Origin: Syngnathus acus
Taxonomy: Eukaryota > Chordata > Actinopteri > Syngnathiformes > Syngnathidae
Direction: 5' to 3'
NCBI RefSeq assembly: GCF_901709675.1
Contig: NC_051094.1
Coordinates: 3,871,001 to 3,935,000, forward strand
Length of the DNA stretch: 64,000 nt
Position 1 is the first letter of the stretch. Each line of letters begins with the position of its first letter. Under the pieces are notes generated by a model. That model was not told where the DNA came from. It saw nothing but the letters and a program-made list of their open reading frames with translations, and made no database searches. The position numbers and the translations under genes were made by a program. This document shows positions 35,740 through 48,800 of the stretch, piece by piece.

Positions 35740-36410
35740 TTGGTTTACCATGCATTTTGATTGACTGATTGATTTACCATGCATTCTTATGATTGATTTA
35801 CCATGCATTAGTCGTCTTGTTAGAGTTACCATGTGTTATTATTCTGTTTAAGTTACCATGCATTCTTCTTCTTCTTGACTTAAGATGTGATATTATGATT
35901 TACCATGTGTTATTATTCTGTTTAAGTTACCATGCATTCTTCTTCTTCTTGACTTACCATGTGATATTATGATTTACCATGCATTATTATTTTGTTCAAT
36001 TTACCATGCATTATTATGATTGATGAACCATGCATTAGTCTTTTTGTTAGATTTACCATGTGTTATTATTCTGTTTAAGTTACCATGCATTCGTCTTCTT
36101 CTTTTTGACTTAACATGTGATATTATGATTTACCATGCATTATTATTATTTTGTTCAATTTACCATGCATTATGATTGATTAACCATGCATTAGTCGTCT
36201 TGTTAGATTTACCACGTGTTATTGTTCTGTTTAAGTTACCATGCATTCTTCTTCTTCTTGACTTAACGTGATATTATTATTTTGTTCAATTTACCATGTT
36301 ATTATTCTCTTAGATTTACCATGCATTTTCCTAATTGATTTCTTATATTTCATTTACTTATTGTTAAATTCACCATGCATTATTATTCCATCTGTTGTTT
36401 TACCATGTTT
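35740..36410. repeat. degenerate minisatellite 'taccatgcattattat' after lectin A
   Basis: More than a dozen 'ttaccatgcatt' or 'ttaccatgtgttatt' blocks separated by 15-60 bp, starting about 40 bp after the stop codon, probably within the 3'UTR. An AATAAA at 36429-36434 just after the array is the best candidate polyadenylation signal. Confidence 0.8.
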
Positions 36411-36649
36411 AATTGACCCCAAAAAAACAATAAAATAATAAAGACAATTGGTGTCACCTGTTAACTCATTGAATAGTTTACTGATTTGGACAGGGCAATT
36501 TTATAATCTGGTCAATTAGATCATACTTTATTACTCCTGATGTACGAGTATTAGTCAGACCTCCTCATGTTGCCATTTTGGTGCATTTTTGCATTGCTCT
36601 TTGTAACAATTTGGAAAAAAAGATGTACTCTATTGCTATCCACGTCATG

Positions 36650-36890
36650 AAATCCATCCATTGTCCTGAAGTGCTTATCCTCACGAGGGTCGTGGCTAGC
36701 CTATTCCAGCTGGGGGCACATCCTGAACTGAGAGCCAGGCAGTGGCAGGACCCACATCATTCCCATCACCCCCCTTCCAAAAAAAAAGAAAACAAGTAGG
36801 AGCGGTCAATCGGCCTACCATGAATGTTTTTGAAACGTGGGAGGAAACCTACGCATGCAAACATGCAAACCCCACACGAGATGGCACTAA
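36650..36890. repeat. fragment of a widespread teleost interspersed repeat
   Basis: Contains 'gcttatcctcacgagggtcg', 'attccagctggg', 'acatcctgaactg' and 'tgtttttgaaacgtgggagg' in the order seen in a repeat very common in percomorph genomes (from memory). The second copy is 52229-52464 in duplicon B. Confidence 0.6.
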
Positions 36891-37880
36891 AGCCTGCGCC
36901 TAACGTACTGCACAAATCAAGCATTAGATATCAAAATTCTACCACACTCATGTCATGTAAAAAACAAAAAGTCACAAGATGACAACCATGGAAACAAATT
37001 GATGGCATCCTGACCCCTGACTGTTTCATGCAAAGATGTGCACTGCACTTTTTGAGCACTGAACCGAACTGACCCAAATTGCAAATAGGCTACATAAAAT
37101 ACATCTTTTTTTTTTTTTTTTTTCATGCTCACTGTGGTACCTCTTCTTTTTTTTTTTTTTTTTGCTTTTGAAAGCTTTTGATTGTACAGACCATTAGTGG
37201 TGGTAATGCTAGGATTGGACAAACCTTCACACATCATAATACAAGGGAAGCAAACTAACTCAAAACATACATTTAGCATAAGCAAGCAGAAATAACAAAT
37301 GGTCACATCATAAAGATCTATTTGCAGGCAAACAATACTATAAATATCATAAGCACACAATATAGTATAAAAGAACGTTCTTTTTGACAGCCTCTGTGGT
37401 TGCCAATAAACAGTCCTTGAGTGTCAGATGACGACGGATCCTTAATGCAGTGGACTTGAGCCACTGACAGATGGCGACATTTTGCTTCTTTAAACATACT
37501 TACACATTTCCGACGCTCACCTGCTCTCGACTTTTTAACTTGCAACAAAACGGGAACACTTCTAAGAAATACAAAGAACATTACTTCACTGGTTCTTCTA
37601 TATCAAACAATTTTCTTAGGTTCATTTACCTGACATGTTTCGGCTTTATACCCGCCGAAACATGTCAGGTAAATGAACCTAAGAAAATTGTTTGATATAG
37701 AAGAACCAGTGAAGTAATTGAAAAAGAAAAAACAAGATGAACCTAGTACAACTAATACAAAGAACACATCGATCTCTGCCCTTCTTGGTGCTTATTTTGG
37801 GCTGGATCTAGTTTCAAGGTAGAAGATTTCAAGCAACATATTTAGCTAAATTCCAGGAGCAATGCGGTGACGTCATCGCT
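36891..37880. other. spacer between lectin A and duplicon B, no gene seen
   Basis: Poly-T tracts at 37106-37123 and 37147-37163 and no exon I recognise. It contains the palindromic insertion at 37581. The matching spacer in copy B is 52465-53255. Confidence 0.55.
37581..37766. mobile_element. 186-bp insertion with 64-bp perfect palindrome, duplicon A only
   Basis: Arms at 37581-37644 and 37654-37717 are exact reverse complements with a 9-nt loop; one more A-T pair extends them to 65. The insertion is flanked by 13-bp direct repeats AATACAAAGAACA (37568-37580 and 37754-37766). Duplicon B has a single uninterrupted copy of that target (near 53135-53150). This looks like retrotransposition of a snap-back product or a foldback element; the family is unknown. 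Confidence 0.85.
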
Positions 37881-39711
37881 AGAAATTAAATGTCTCATAG
37901 CTACAAAACCGTAGCAGCTCAAACGAACGTTTTTACGGCACAAACCAGCACAAACGAACGGTACCATTTTGGGTCCATTTGCCAGTCAATGGGGGGAGGG
38001 TCGAAATTAAATTCAAGTAATAGCAAGCGCCGTGGCCGTTTGTGTGTCTGCGCCCTCTTGTTGAAAGGCTTATCGGTCCATCCGTGAATTTTGGTTCTCT
38101 GCTGCTGTTGTTGTTGTTGTTGAATAACGATCGTCCCCAAAAATGACACTGGGTCCCCATTGTGACCTGCAGTGAAAATGAAAGAAAATGTCACGTTTGT
38201 TTTCAAAATTTGCATTATTTATTCAACTGTTATTTCTTTTTTTATGGACATTTATTGAGCGCGCAGCCATGCCACTCGAGACTTTCCAAGACATTTCATG
38301 AGGGGAATTTTGTCCTGAAGTGGATACTTTTTAGTTGTTATTATCATCAATTTGACCAAAAGCGAACAACTAAGTGTCTGGGCTCTTGTTAAACAAACGT
38401 ATCGTTGTGGAAGAAGCCTTGAACGTTCTGACGACTCCCCCGCAGCAAAGCCAAAGGAGTGTGATGAGTCCAAAGTCATTTTTCAATTTGTTCGCCATTG
38501 CTGTGTGGTGCTGTCACGTGTCTGCCGGTCGGAAGGAACGACTCGGCCCCGCCCTCTGGTTTCAGGCAACCTTGGACTCGCAACATAAGTAACAAGCAGC
38601 GGTGCCGTTTGTTTGTCTGCTCCCTCTTGTTGAAAGCCGAGCCCCCTTTCTAGACCGGTTTAGTCGACCTCATGATCATAATGAAAATAGTCAGGTCGAT
38701 CAGTGGATTTTTGTTTTCTCCTTTTGGTGCTTAATACTGATCAATTGCTTCCCATTGTGACCTGCAGTAAAAATGAAAGAAAATGTCACGTTGGTTTTCA
38801 AAATTTGCATTCTTTATTAAGTACATTGTCAATAGAATTGCCACTCGGTTCCATTTCACTCAATTGCAGGTTTCTCTGCATGGGTGCATGGCAAATAAGT
38901 CACCCCCTTCTCCTCAAATCGAGTCACTTTGCTACAAAGTAGGATGAGCTGGCCAGTCTACACCGAGTGTTTACAAGCAATGCCGAAAGGAAAAGGCACG
39001 TTCACAGAGGAGTTGAATCAAAGATTCAATAAAAAATATGATACTTTTAATGATCCTATTTATATTATAGATATTATGAATAAAAAGTATTCTACATATG
39101 TTTTGTGCTTTTGCATTCGAGGCCTGCGAGGCTCAATTGGAGACGCTTTCCCCTCATTTCTCCCAGATTCATTTGCTCCTCGTTCATTTTCATTCAAAAG
39201 CACGTCCGCTAAATGTATTTTCTCATGTTCTCTGAAAATCAACACGAATTCTGAGAGGCGTGAATGGAAAAGCTTCTGTAGTCTTGTGTATACTTGAACA
39301 TAAATTGAGTGACACCTCATTGAATTCCAACTTTCATACTTGGATTTAATTATTTATATTTACTGTTAAAGTAAAGAGTTGGCTGATTTTCGCTGTTGTT
39401 CACGTCCAGAACATTTACAAAGTCACACAATCTAAAGGAATCAAAGAAGGCTGGTTTTTTTTTTTTTTTTTGGTCATACACACACGCGCGCGCGCGCCAC
39501 TCCCCACGTCGCTTGAGTGCTTTGAGATGACTACCTTCGAATGTGACGTGTTTGATGTGTGGGCGTGGCCTGCCTCTCGCTCGGTGCAGGGTGGACCAAA
39601 CGTTCATTTTTCCTCTGTACTTGAATCCACTCGCAGTGAGGCGACTTATCATTTCTGTTCTCCCGACTAGAATCGTTACGACCCTCAGTGAGAGGGGGAT
39701 TTTCCTCCAAC

Positions 39712-41131
39712 ATGTGGGAAGAACTAAAGCGTGTTCTTCTCCTGATTGGCATATATTGGGCATGTGCTTCAGGTAAGCAATTTGTATCTTTAGTCCATTG
39801 AAACAACAGTAAAGAGCTGGAATGTACTGTACTGTGAGTTAGCACGACTGCATCTGCTTCTATTCTAACATTACGGTGCCTGAGATTAAAAAAAAAAAAA
39901 AATCATTGCAATGTCACAAATATGGACGACAAAAACTTTGATGAACTTTGAAGAATCCTCATTATTCGGACACTTTGATGTAGTTGCTGTGTACGTCAAT
40001 TCTCCCGGACCGGACCTGTCTAGTTATTGAGGCTTGCCTTTATCAGCATTTTCATCATTCATGTGGGAAGCTGTTGTGTCCGAACATCCGAGCAACTTGA
40101 CTTTGAAATGACGAGCTAAAACCGTTGAGTCAAGTGTCTTTGCGTTGTCTTACGGCGGCAAACGAGCCCCGCTTGTGAATTTTAAGTGCGCACTGGCTGT
40201 CAGGATGACGTATTGAAGTTGAGCATATAACTTCAAAATATTCCATCTAAAATTGCTCTTTTATTTTGAAAACCGAATGTGTTTATATGTGCTGTCGCGT
40301 TACTGGGCTTTTCCTTTCATCTCTTTTTTTCCGGGTTTACTTGTGTTTTTCCTTTGCTCTGTTTTGTTTTTGTTTTTTTTATTCCTAAAACATGGGCACG
40401 CTTGGAATTCAGGAGCGGCTGATTGGACTTTGTGACACTTAGATGAGTTGCACCGTTAGGGTTAAAGATAGAGAATGTCAACAAGACACAAGAATAATAA
40501 TAAATGATATATAATAATAGTGATAATACTAGTTTAATAATAATAAAAGTAATACATATAATAATAATAAATAAGAATAATCATTTCTTACAGCCCTTTA
40601 TACAATATATTATGCACATGTGTATATAGACAAGATAATTCTTGGCGCCCCTATTATAAGAATATTTTCATGATTTATATGAGCTAATTCTAATGAATAA
40701 TAATCAATCATTATTAGTCATTATTATTAACAGTTTCTTACACTCCTTGATAGAGTATTAGCAATAATTTCTTACAGTCCCTTTATACAATAGATATTTC
40801 TTAGCACCTCTGTTATAAAAAAAAAATCATGGTTATTATGATCTAAATCTAGATCATAATCATTATGTTATATTAATAATTATATTGTAATTATATTATT
40901 AATAATACACCTTCGTGTCTGGTCTGTTATCATCACACAAAAAAGTTGCAACACAGTTGTGCAGTTCATAATATCGCTGTGCATCATCAAAATATGTCGG
41001 CATATGTTTTCAAAGATTGCAAAATTGATTTTATGAGACTCTGATTTCAATGCGTGTTCATTTCTCCTAGTGAATCGCAGAGCGCATCTGAATAATTGCA
41101 TTTGCCCCCCCCAGAGTCCATGCTTATTAGG

Positions 41132-41208
<77 letters not shown>

Positions 41209-44200
41209 GCCCGCAGTTTAAAAGCCCTTCTTCTCCATGAAACACTCAAGTCAGGCCTGGCTTGCTTGGCTTTGTACTTTGATATAAGGAAGGACGGGCG
41301 GGCGGGCTTCTTGAGCTATGAAGGGGGGAGCGGTCCAACTGTTGCAACGTGTTCCATTCGCTTGAGTTGCGTTGTGCTTTAGCACCCTCCAGTGGTGAAA
41401 TGTGCGATGACCTGATTTGAGCTTAGGTCATTGGTCATCGATACGCCACACGTGCGTAACTGGTGGGTGGGGTAATAGCTGAGGGTGAAGATGATGATGA
41501 TGATGGCATCTTTTAAGTGGAACAACTTGCACCATTGGTGGCTGCCGACATACTTTTTGCCCCACTGTACATCTGAAGCTTAGTAGCATCACTTTGGGGC
41601 CATTGTGTGCAATCCTTGGCAGGCGTAAGTGATGCTTTTATGCAAACAATCAGCAGCTCCACGTTGCTGCATGGCGCTGGCTGAACCCAAAAATGGAGGA
41701 CAGGCATGTTTTTGGAAGGGGCCAAAGCGACAATGGGCGTTGGCCCCCCCCCATCCTCCACCCCACCCCTGACAGAATCCTCGTGCATTTGGTTGATATG
41801 CCCCCAATGAAGAGCACAGAATAAAAACATGCAAGTGTTCCATCAGTGTGCTCTGATCTGTCCGCCTGATCCCCAAATTGTGCCTTCAGCCAACAAGTGT
41901 CTTTCCGGGTGGCTCGAGCACGACTCCAGCTGCTACAAGAAGGAGGTGAAGCCCAACGGTTGGCTGGGGGCCCGGCACCACTGCGTCTGGCAGGGCGGCG
42001 ACCTGCTCTCCATCACCACCTCGGCCGAGGAGGACTTTGTGAAGGGCACCATGGGCGAGGACACCCGCTTCTGGCTGGGACTCTCCAACCAGGTGAGACG
42101 GAAGCAGTCGTGGACTCTGCAGCGACAACTGGAACCGTTTTCTTTTTTCCCCCCCAGAAATGCGACGACGTCTGGTGTGGCTTTGTAGCCGGAAGCCAGG
42201 AGCTGATCTGGTCTGATGGCGAGACAACGACACACACCAACTGGGCCTTAGACCAATTTAAAAGGTAAGAAGTCACATCTTCGCATGCTGTTGTCAGGCG
42301 GACACGCGTAAAGGTTCTGGAACCAATTTTGAGAACGAGCACTCAGGGAAAAATAGGAAAATGTTCCTTTTTATAATCTACCGACAGCGCCGACGTCGCG
42401 TCCTGCGCCTACGTCAACCAAGGAGCTTATCGTTTGCCTGGGAGGTGGAGGTCTGGCTCCTGCGCTTCCTCGTTGGCCTACATGTGCAAACGGCCGCAGA
42501 GTAAGTCTGCACGTCCGTGGTCACGTTGCTGATGAAAGTTGAGATGCGCAAACGGGTCTTTTTTTGCAGGCTGCCCGGAGGGACGGACGTGTACCTCCAA
42601 TAGTGTTACTGCTGTAATGAAGAGTGAGTTGCAGCACGCTTATTTGCGCTTTAACCATCTCGTCATGGTTTCCTCCTCAATGTTTTTCCTTGTGGCCTCA
42701 GCTTCCGACTGCGACGATGGCAACTTCCTTTATGGCGATGATTGCTATCTTTTTGACGCGACGCGTAGAAGTTGGGAGGATGGTGAGAACTTCTGTCTCG
42801 CCCGGCGAGGCCACCTTGCTAGCATACACTCTGAGCAAGATGTCCAATTCATTCTTGGTGAGCACCAAGAAGAACCGCCACAGTCGTCATTTGGCTGAAG
42901 CTCTTCTTGCCCTGAAGCTCTTGTTCTCCTTCCTTTCATCAAGATCACACATATCACTATGATACTTGGATGGGAGAAAAGAAGAAGGGCAAGAACTACA
43001 AGTGGACTGACGGAACAGCTTCTGTAAGTGGATTGCTGAAGGCCTTTAGAAAAGTCTTGTCGCAGGCATCCGTCTTGTCTAGAAGCATCGGGCAGCCGCT
43101 TACAAAGTATTGGCGCTCTGATTTTAGAGAGGAGGCGGTTAAGATGATATATCCTGGACGGTGGCTCGGGTTTGTCTTTAGGTCTTCAGGGTTAGTTGCT
43201 TTGTGCACGTTTTCCCCAGACATTTGGGTTGCCAGGGCGGGCACAATGTTTTATGGCAATGTTCATACTACTTTGACTGACAGGGTTAGTTGCTTTGCGC
43301 ATGTTTTTCCCCAGACATTTATTTGGGTTGCCAGGGCGGGCACAATGTTTTATTGCAATGTTCATACTACTATGACTGACAAAGTGAACCCAACAACCAA
43401 AGTGAAACTTTAATGAGAGAAGGTACAAAAACGCTGCAAGTGAGGAAATGCGGTGGGAACATGACCACATCGAATGCAACACGCTAAAGTTCTGTCCAAA
43501 ATCTCATCCGCAGGACTACGGAAAAACTTCCCACTACAGCAGCTCCACTGGTGACTGTTCTTATTTGAATACCAACGAAAGGCTGTACAGAAACTATTAT
43601 TGCTCCTACACACGCCCACCGGTCTGCAAAACAGGTGCAAACGTCCCTCCCGAGCGCCCCTTTTGGATGCGTGAAGCATTTGCTCATATTCGCTCCCCTT
43701 TTTCTGCAGCCAAGCGCGGAGGGCCTCCACAGCTGCCACCATTAGTCGGCCAGCCGAGTAGGTGTCCCGCGCTGCCGCCGTCTTGCGCCGTCTTGCGCTG
43801 TCTTGCGCCGTCTTACGCTGTCTTACGCCGTCTGGGTCGCAGACTGGACTAAGAAATGCGGCTGGTGGCTGGACTACCCCGAGAGCGACTTCTGCTACCT
43901 GATGATCCGCCAGCCCACCATGACCTGGCAGGAGGCGCAAGACGACTGCCAACGCCTCCAAGGGAACCTGCTCAGCATCACCGACGACCATGAGCAGACC
44001 TTTGTACATGGTAGGCGGCCATGAATTGAAATATTGGCCATGAACAAGTTGTTGTTGTTATATGTTCATTTCGAACCGATTTAAAACATGAAAATAGGAA
44101 AATAAAACACCACTTTAAAGTGCCATATCTAAGTCACTGAAACAAACAACCCAAAACCCCCAACAACAAAGAATGCTCGAGTGTAGTCAGCTTTGTCTTT

Positions 44201-45102
44201 TTTTTCCCCCTCATACATGTTAAGAAACCAGTTTTTCGACACTTTTTTGGAACACTTGTGTTTGCCCTATTTTCATGCTCATTTTCCAGACCATTCCATA
44301 ATTTCACCCCACAAACCCCTGAGTGACAAAAGTTTGTCTGGGATTATAAAAAGTGCGTTTGTATGCTCCTTGTTATTTTTCCTATTGCTTGACTTATTTG
44401 GTGTTACCCCGTATTTCCACACAGTAGTTCAGATATGGCAATCTGTAGGTATCTGGAGTCCGGACTGCTTCTTGCTTTCCTCAGAATTGCAATAACCTTT
44501 GACATTTTTGTTTGTACATGATTAATTAATGTGTGATTTCCAGCAGCTTTTTATTGTCAACAGTCACGCCCAGGAATTTTCTTTCAGAAACTCTTTTTCA
44601 TACCATTGTCAATTTTCACTTTCAAACGAGGCTTCGATTTATACCTGACAAATAATTTTGTTGGCAGTTTGGTTTTACATTAAACCACGTATTCATTTCT
44701 GTGGTGATTGTTGGTTTCCATAAGCTGCTGTAAATTGTCCCCAGCGCAATAGATGTTTGTATCATCATCATTTCATGATGTTGGATACACAAGTCGTTGA
44801 AGAGGACCAAGGGCAGAGGTTGTTCACCTGTTATGGGATACATGATCTCCAGACGTTTTACAAATTGCTGCCTGTTGCTTAAGTAGCTCCTCAGCCAGTC
44901 CAGACCAACTACTCTGATGCCGTGATTTACTGGGTCAAATGCTTTTGGTTGATGAAAATCCCAATAACTTGTTTTTTGATCATCTGATGTTCTCTATTAA
45001 GATCCATTAGTGTCCTTCCGGAATCCATATTGACTGTCAGCTAAAAGCTTTTTTTTTTTTTTTCTTCAATCTCGTTTTCTCGTTTTTCTGTGAACAGTTT
45101 TT

Positions 45103-45150
<48 letters not shown>

Positions 45151-45838
45151 AGTTTTATCACACACACACACACATATATATGCAATATCCGCATTTTTGT
45201 GTCAGATGCTGGTTGAGGTCTGATCCCCTCAGCCGTCTACCCTGTTTCAGTAGCTCCAATTTGTGTTTGCAAACCGCACTGTTATTGCTGCTTTGGTTTT
45301 AATATTTCTCGATGGTCCCCCTGTCTAACTCAATTCCTTTTGAGCTGAGAAAGCTCAACGGAGCTCAACGGATGACGCGTCCTCCTCACTCGGCTCCTCT
45401 TGACGATGTCGTTCATTCTGGCACAGGTTACATCAAGGCTCTGATGAAAGCATCCTCTCTGTGGTTGGGCGCCAATGTCACCATCAGTGACGAAGGCAGC
45501 ACGTGGGCTGACGGAGCCGCGTTCACTTACGTCCACTCGACTTCAGGTCTGTCGGAGACGGTTGTCTGCTGCCATTTGGAGGAACGGAGGAGCACTGAGA
45601 TCTTCTCTCCCGCCCCCCAGGTACCGCCGATGGAAATTGTCTTTCCTTCCTCACTGGCAACGGCAACTGGGAGTACGACTCGTGCAACAAGGAGAAGAGA
45701 GGTTACGTCTGCAAGAAAAGAGGAAATGGTAAGTGAGAGGCAACGCCCCACCGACTGTCATCGCCCCTTGACGTCTGTCTGTGCCTTGATGTCTCTGTTC
45801 CTTTCCTCTTGCAGTAAAGCCTACGCCGGTTCCTGACT
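39712..45838 (+). other. lectin B exons 1-13: signal peptide and CTLD1-3
   Basis: Exon 1 39712-39772. CTLD1: 41890-42092, 42158-42264, 42388-42500; linker 42570-42623. CTLD2: 42702-42857, 42944-43023, 43514-43634; linker 43710-43757. CTLD3: 43843-44010, 45427-45546, 45621-45728; linker 45815-45838. Phases match those of copy A at every junction. Confidence 0.83.
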
Positions 45839-48800
45839 GTAAGTCGCCTTCGACTGCGTGGAAAACCATGACCCTGGAGTCACACCATGCCAACCAACAA
45901 ATTCTGTGCTTTTTCGTTTTTATGAAGTACTCAGCCACGTGTTGAATGTTTTTTGCATCGTTTTACCTTGTACAGCGGCACTTTGGTTGTTTCTCAAGCG
46001 CGAAGATGAATGTTCCGGAATCCTTTCAAAATGTAAACGTCTCTGATGCCATTGGGCTAAGCTAACCAAGTCGAGTCCCGGATCTTCCAATTTGCCCGAG
46101 AAAATGTAGATTTGGCCAACCGTGACCCGCAAATTGCCCTTTGCTCAAAATGGTGGACTGAAGGGCAAAAACAGGAGCATGCTCTGATCTGTTCCCCAAA
46201 TTGTGCCCTCAGCCACCAAGTGTGCTCCCGGGTGGCTCGACCACGGCACCAACTGCTACAAGAAGGTGGAGGAGCCCAACGGTTGGCTGGGGGCCTGGCA
46301 CCACTGCGTCCGGATGGGCGGCGACCTGCTCTCCATCACCTCCTCGGCCGAGGAGGACTTTGTGAAGGGCACCATTGGCGAGGACACCCCCTTCTGGCTG
46401 GGACTCTCCAACCAGGTGAGACGGAAGCGCAAGCGGCCGTCGACTGCTGCGACAAGTGGGACTGTTGTTCTTTTTCCCCCCAGAAATGCGACAAGTTCTG
46501 GTGTCGCTTTGAAGGCGGGAGCCAGAAGCTGACCTGGTCCGATGGCGAGACAATGAATCACGCCAACTGGGCCTCAAATCAACTCGAAAGGTAAGACGTA
46601 ACAACTTTGCATGCTGTTGTCAGGCGGAGGAGCCAATTTTGAAAAGGGCCACTTGGGGAAAGGAAAAAAAAAAACCACGGGAAAATAATTGCTTGTTTCT
46701 TTTCTCCCGACAGCGCCGACGTTGCATCCTGCGCCTACGTCAACCAAGGGGGAAGGGGTGAGCCCGGCCAGTGGCGGACTGGCTCCTGTCTTTCCTCGTT
46801 GGCCTACATGTGCAAACGGCCGCTGAGTAAGCCTGCACGTTTGTAATCAGGTTGACTTTGAAAAGAGAAAAGCTCAAACAGGTCCTTTTTATGCAGACTG
46901 CCCGAAGTGTTCGCCCAAAAGTGGTCCTGCTGTAGTGACGAGTGAGTTGCAGCACACTTATTTGCACTTGAACATCTTGTCATGGTCATGTTTTTCTTTG
47001 TGGCCCCAGCCTCCGACTGCCACGACAACACCTTCCACTATGGCGATTATTGTTATCGTTACGAGACGACGCTTAAAACCTTTGACATTGCTGAGAAGTT
47101 CTGTCTTTCCCGGGGAGGCCACCTGGCTAGCGTCCACTCCAAGAAAGAGGCCCAATTTGTGCATGGTGAGCACCAAGAGCAACCGCCGCAGTCGTCATTC
47201 GACTGAAGCTCTTTTTGCCCTGAAGCTCGTGTTCTCCTTCCTTTCCTCAAGATCACTCGCGGACCTCACAATCTGCTTTCGTGGGACTCAAGAAGACGAC
47301 GGGCGACGACTACGGGTGGAGTGACGGAACAAGTTTTGTAAGTGAATTGCCTTTTAAAAAGTCATTTTTCAAAAGATGAGCTGGGAAAGTCCAAATTTGA
47401 GCAGGGTAAAAAAAAGTGGAGAAATGCCGCTCGAGGCTTCAACGATTGGATTGTTTTGGAGGGGAAATGGGTAAACCTTGGGCGCGAGTGAGCGATTGCC
47501 GAGGAAGGGCGTTCGGAAGCCGAGCAGACAGAGTCCAACACGCTCATGTCGTCCACAGAACTACAACGAATGGCAAGATGATACCAAGGGCGACTGCGCG
47601 TTCCCAAATTCTGTTGGGGAGTTGAGTGCCAGCCCCTGCACAACGCAGCGGCCATTTGTCTGCAAAACAGGTGCAAACGCCCCTCCCGAGCGCTGCTCCT
47701 GCACACATCAAGCATTTGCTCATATTTGCAAATCCCCCCCCCCCCCGCAGCCAAGCACGGAGGACCTCAACAGCTTCCACCATCAATCGGCCAACTACGT
47801 AGGTGTCGTCGCGCACTGCAGCCGTCTTACCCCATCGGCACGCCGTCTTATGCTGTCTTATGTCTGGATTGCAGGCTGGACTGAGAAATGCGGCTGGTGG
47901 CTGGACGACCCCTCGGACGACTTCTGCTACCTGATGATCCGCCAGCCCACCAAGACCTGGCAGGAGGCGCAAGCCGACTGCAAAGGCCGCCAAGGGAACC
48001 TGCTCAGCATCGCCGACTCGGACGAGCAGGGCTTCGTACGCGGTAGGAGGCCATGAATTCAAATATATTGGCCATAAACAAGTGGATCCATTTTTATTTT
48101 CCAACATGAAACAAACAAGAAATAGAAGCTAAAGTAAATCGAAAAAGGCGTCTTGTCTTCGTACGCGGTGTTCATACGCGGTAGGCTGGCCATGAAGTTG
48201 CTAATTTTTTGAGAAAAACTTTTTTTTTTTTCTTGCTACGCCTTCCTTTCCAACGCAAAACCTGATCAACCTGAGACATGGCCAGCTTTGCTTGGGTGTT
48301 TTTATGTTTTCACTCTGTTGCAGTATTGTTAGCGCTTTGTCACGGCCGTGCCACATCCATCAAGTTGAAGTGCAGAGTCAAGTGTTGAGTCGTTTTGGAA
48401 TAATCTTGCATGTTCTCTTTGGGATCCAAAGGTATCGCCAAGATTCTGATGGGTGATGCCTCCCTGTGGTTGGGCGCCGACGCCTCCATCAAGCGTGACG
48501 GCGACAAGTGGACTGACGGATCCCCCTTCTCTTACCTCCGCTCGAGTGCAGGTCGGGCTGAGGCGGTTGTCAGCTGCACTTTGGAGGAACGGATGAGCGC
48601 TCAGATCTTGTCTCCCTCCCTCCAGGTGTCGCTGAAGGGGGGAAATGTCTTTCCTTGCTCACTGGCAGCGGCGACTGGAAGCGCGACAAGTGCGACGAGA
48701 AGAGAGGCTACGTCTGCAAGAAAAGAGGTAAGTGAGATGTGACGCCCCGCGGGTGACCGTCATCACGTGTCGACATCCACGTTCTGGTTCCCGCTTCTAG

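Larger units (their letters stand above)
21640..37880 (+). repeat. lectin duplicon copy A (about 16.3 kb)
   Basis: First of three tandem copies. The shared marker 'gtagcagctcaaacgaacg' starts at 21644, 37911 and 53293, giving periods of 16267 and 15382 bp. Copy A carries extra insertions: a MITE at 22311, the block about 21770-21985 and a palindrome at 37581. Confidence 0.92.

Noticed and set aside
37581-37717. Hammerhead-ribozyme-like bits (ctgac, gaaac) in the palindrome
   Set aside because: The CUGANGA core is not present (the sequence reads ctgacatg), and the perfect palindrome does not give the three-helix fold.
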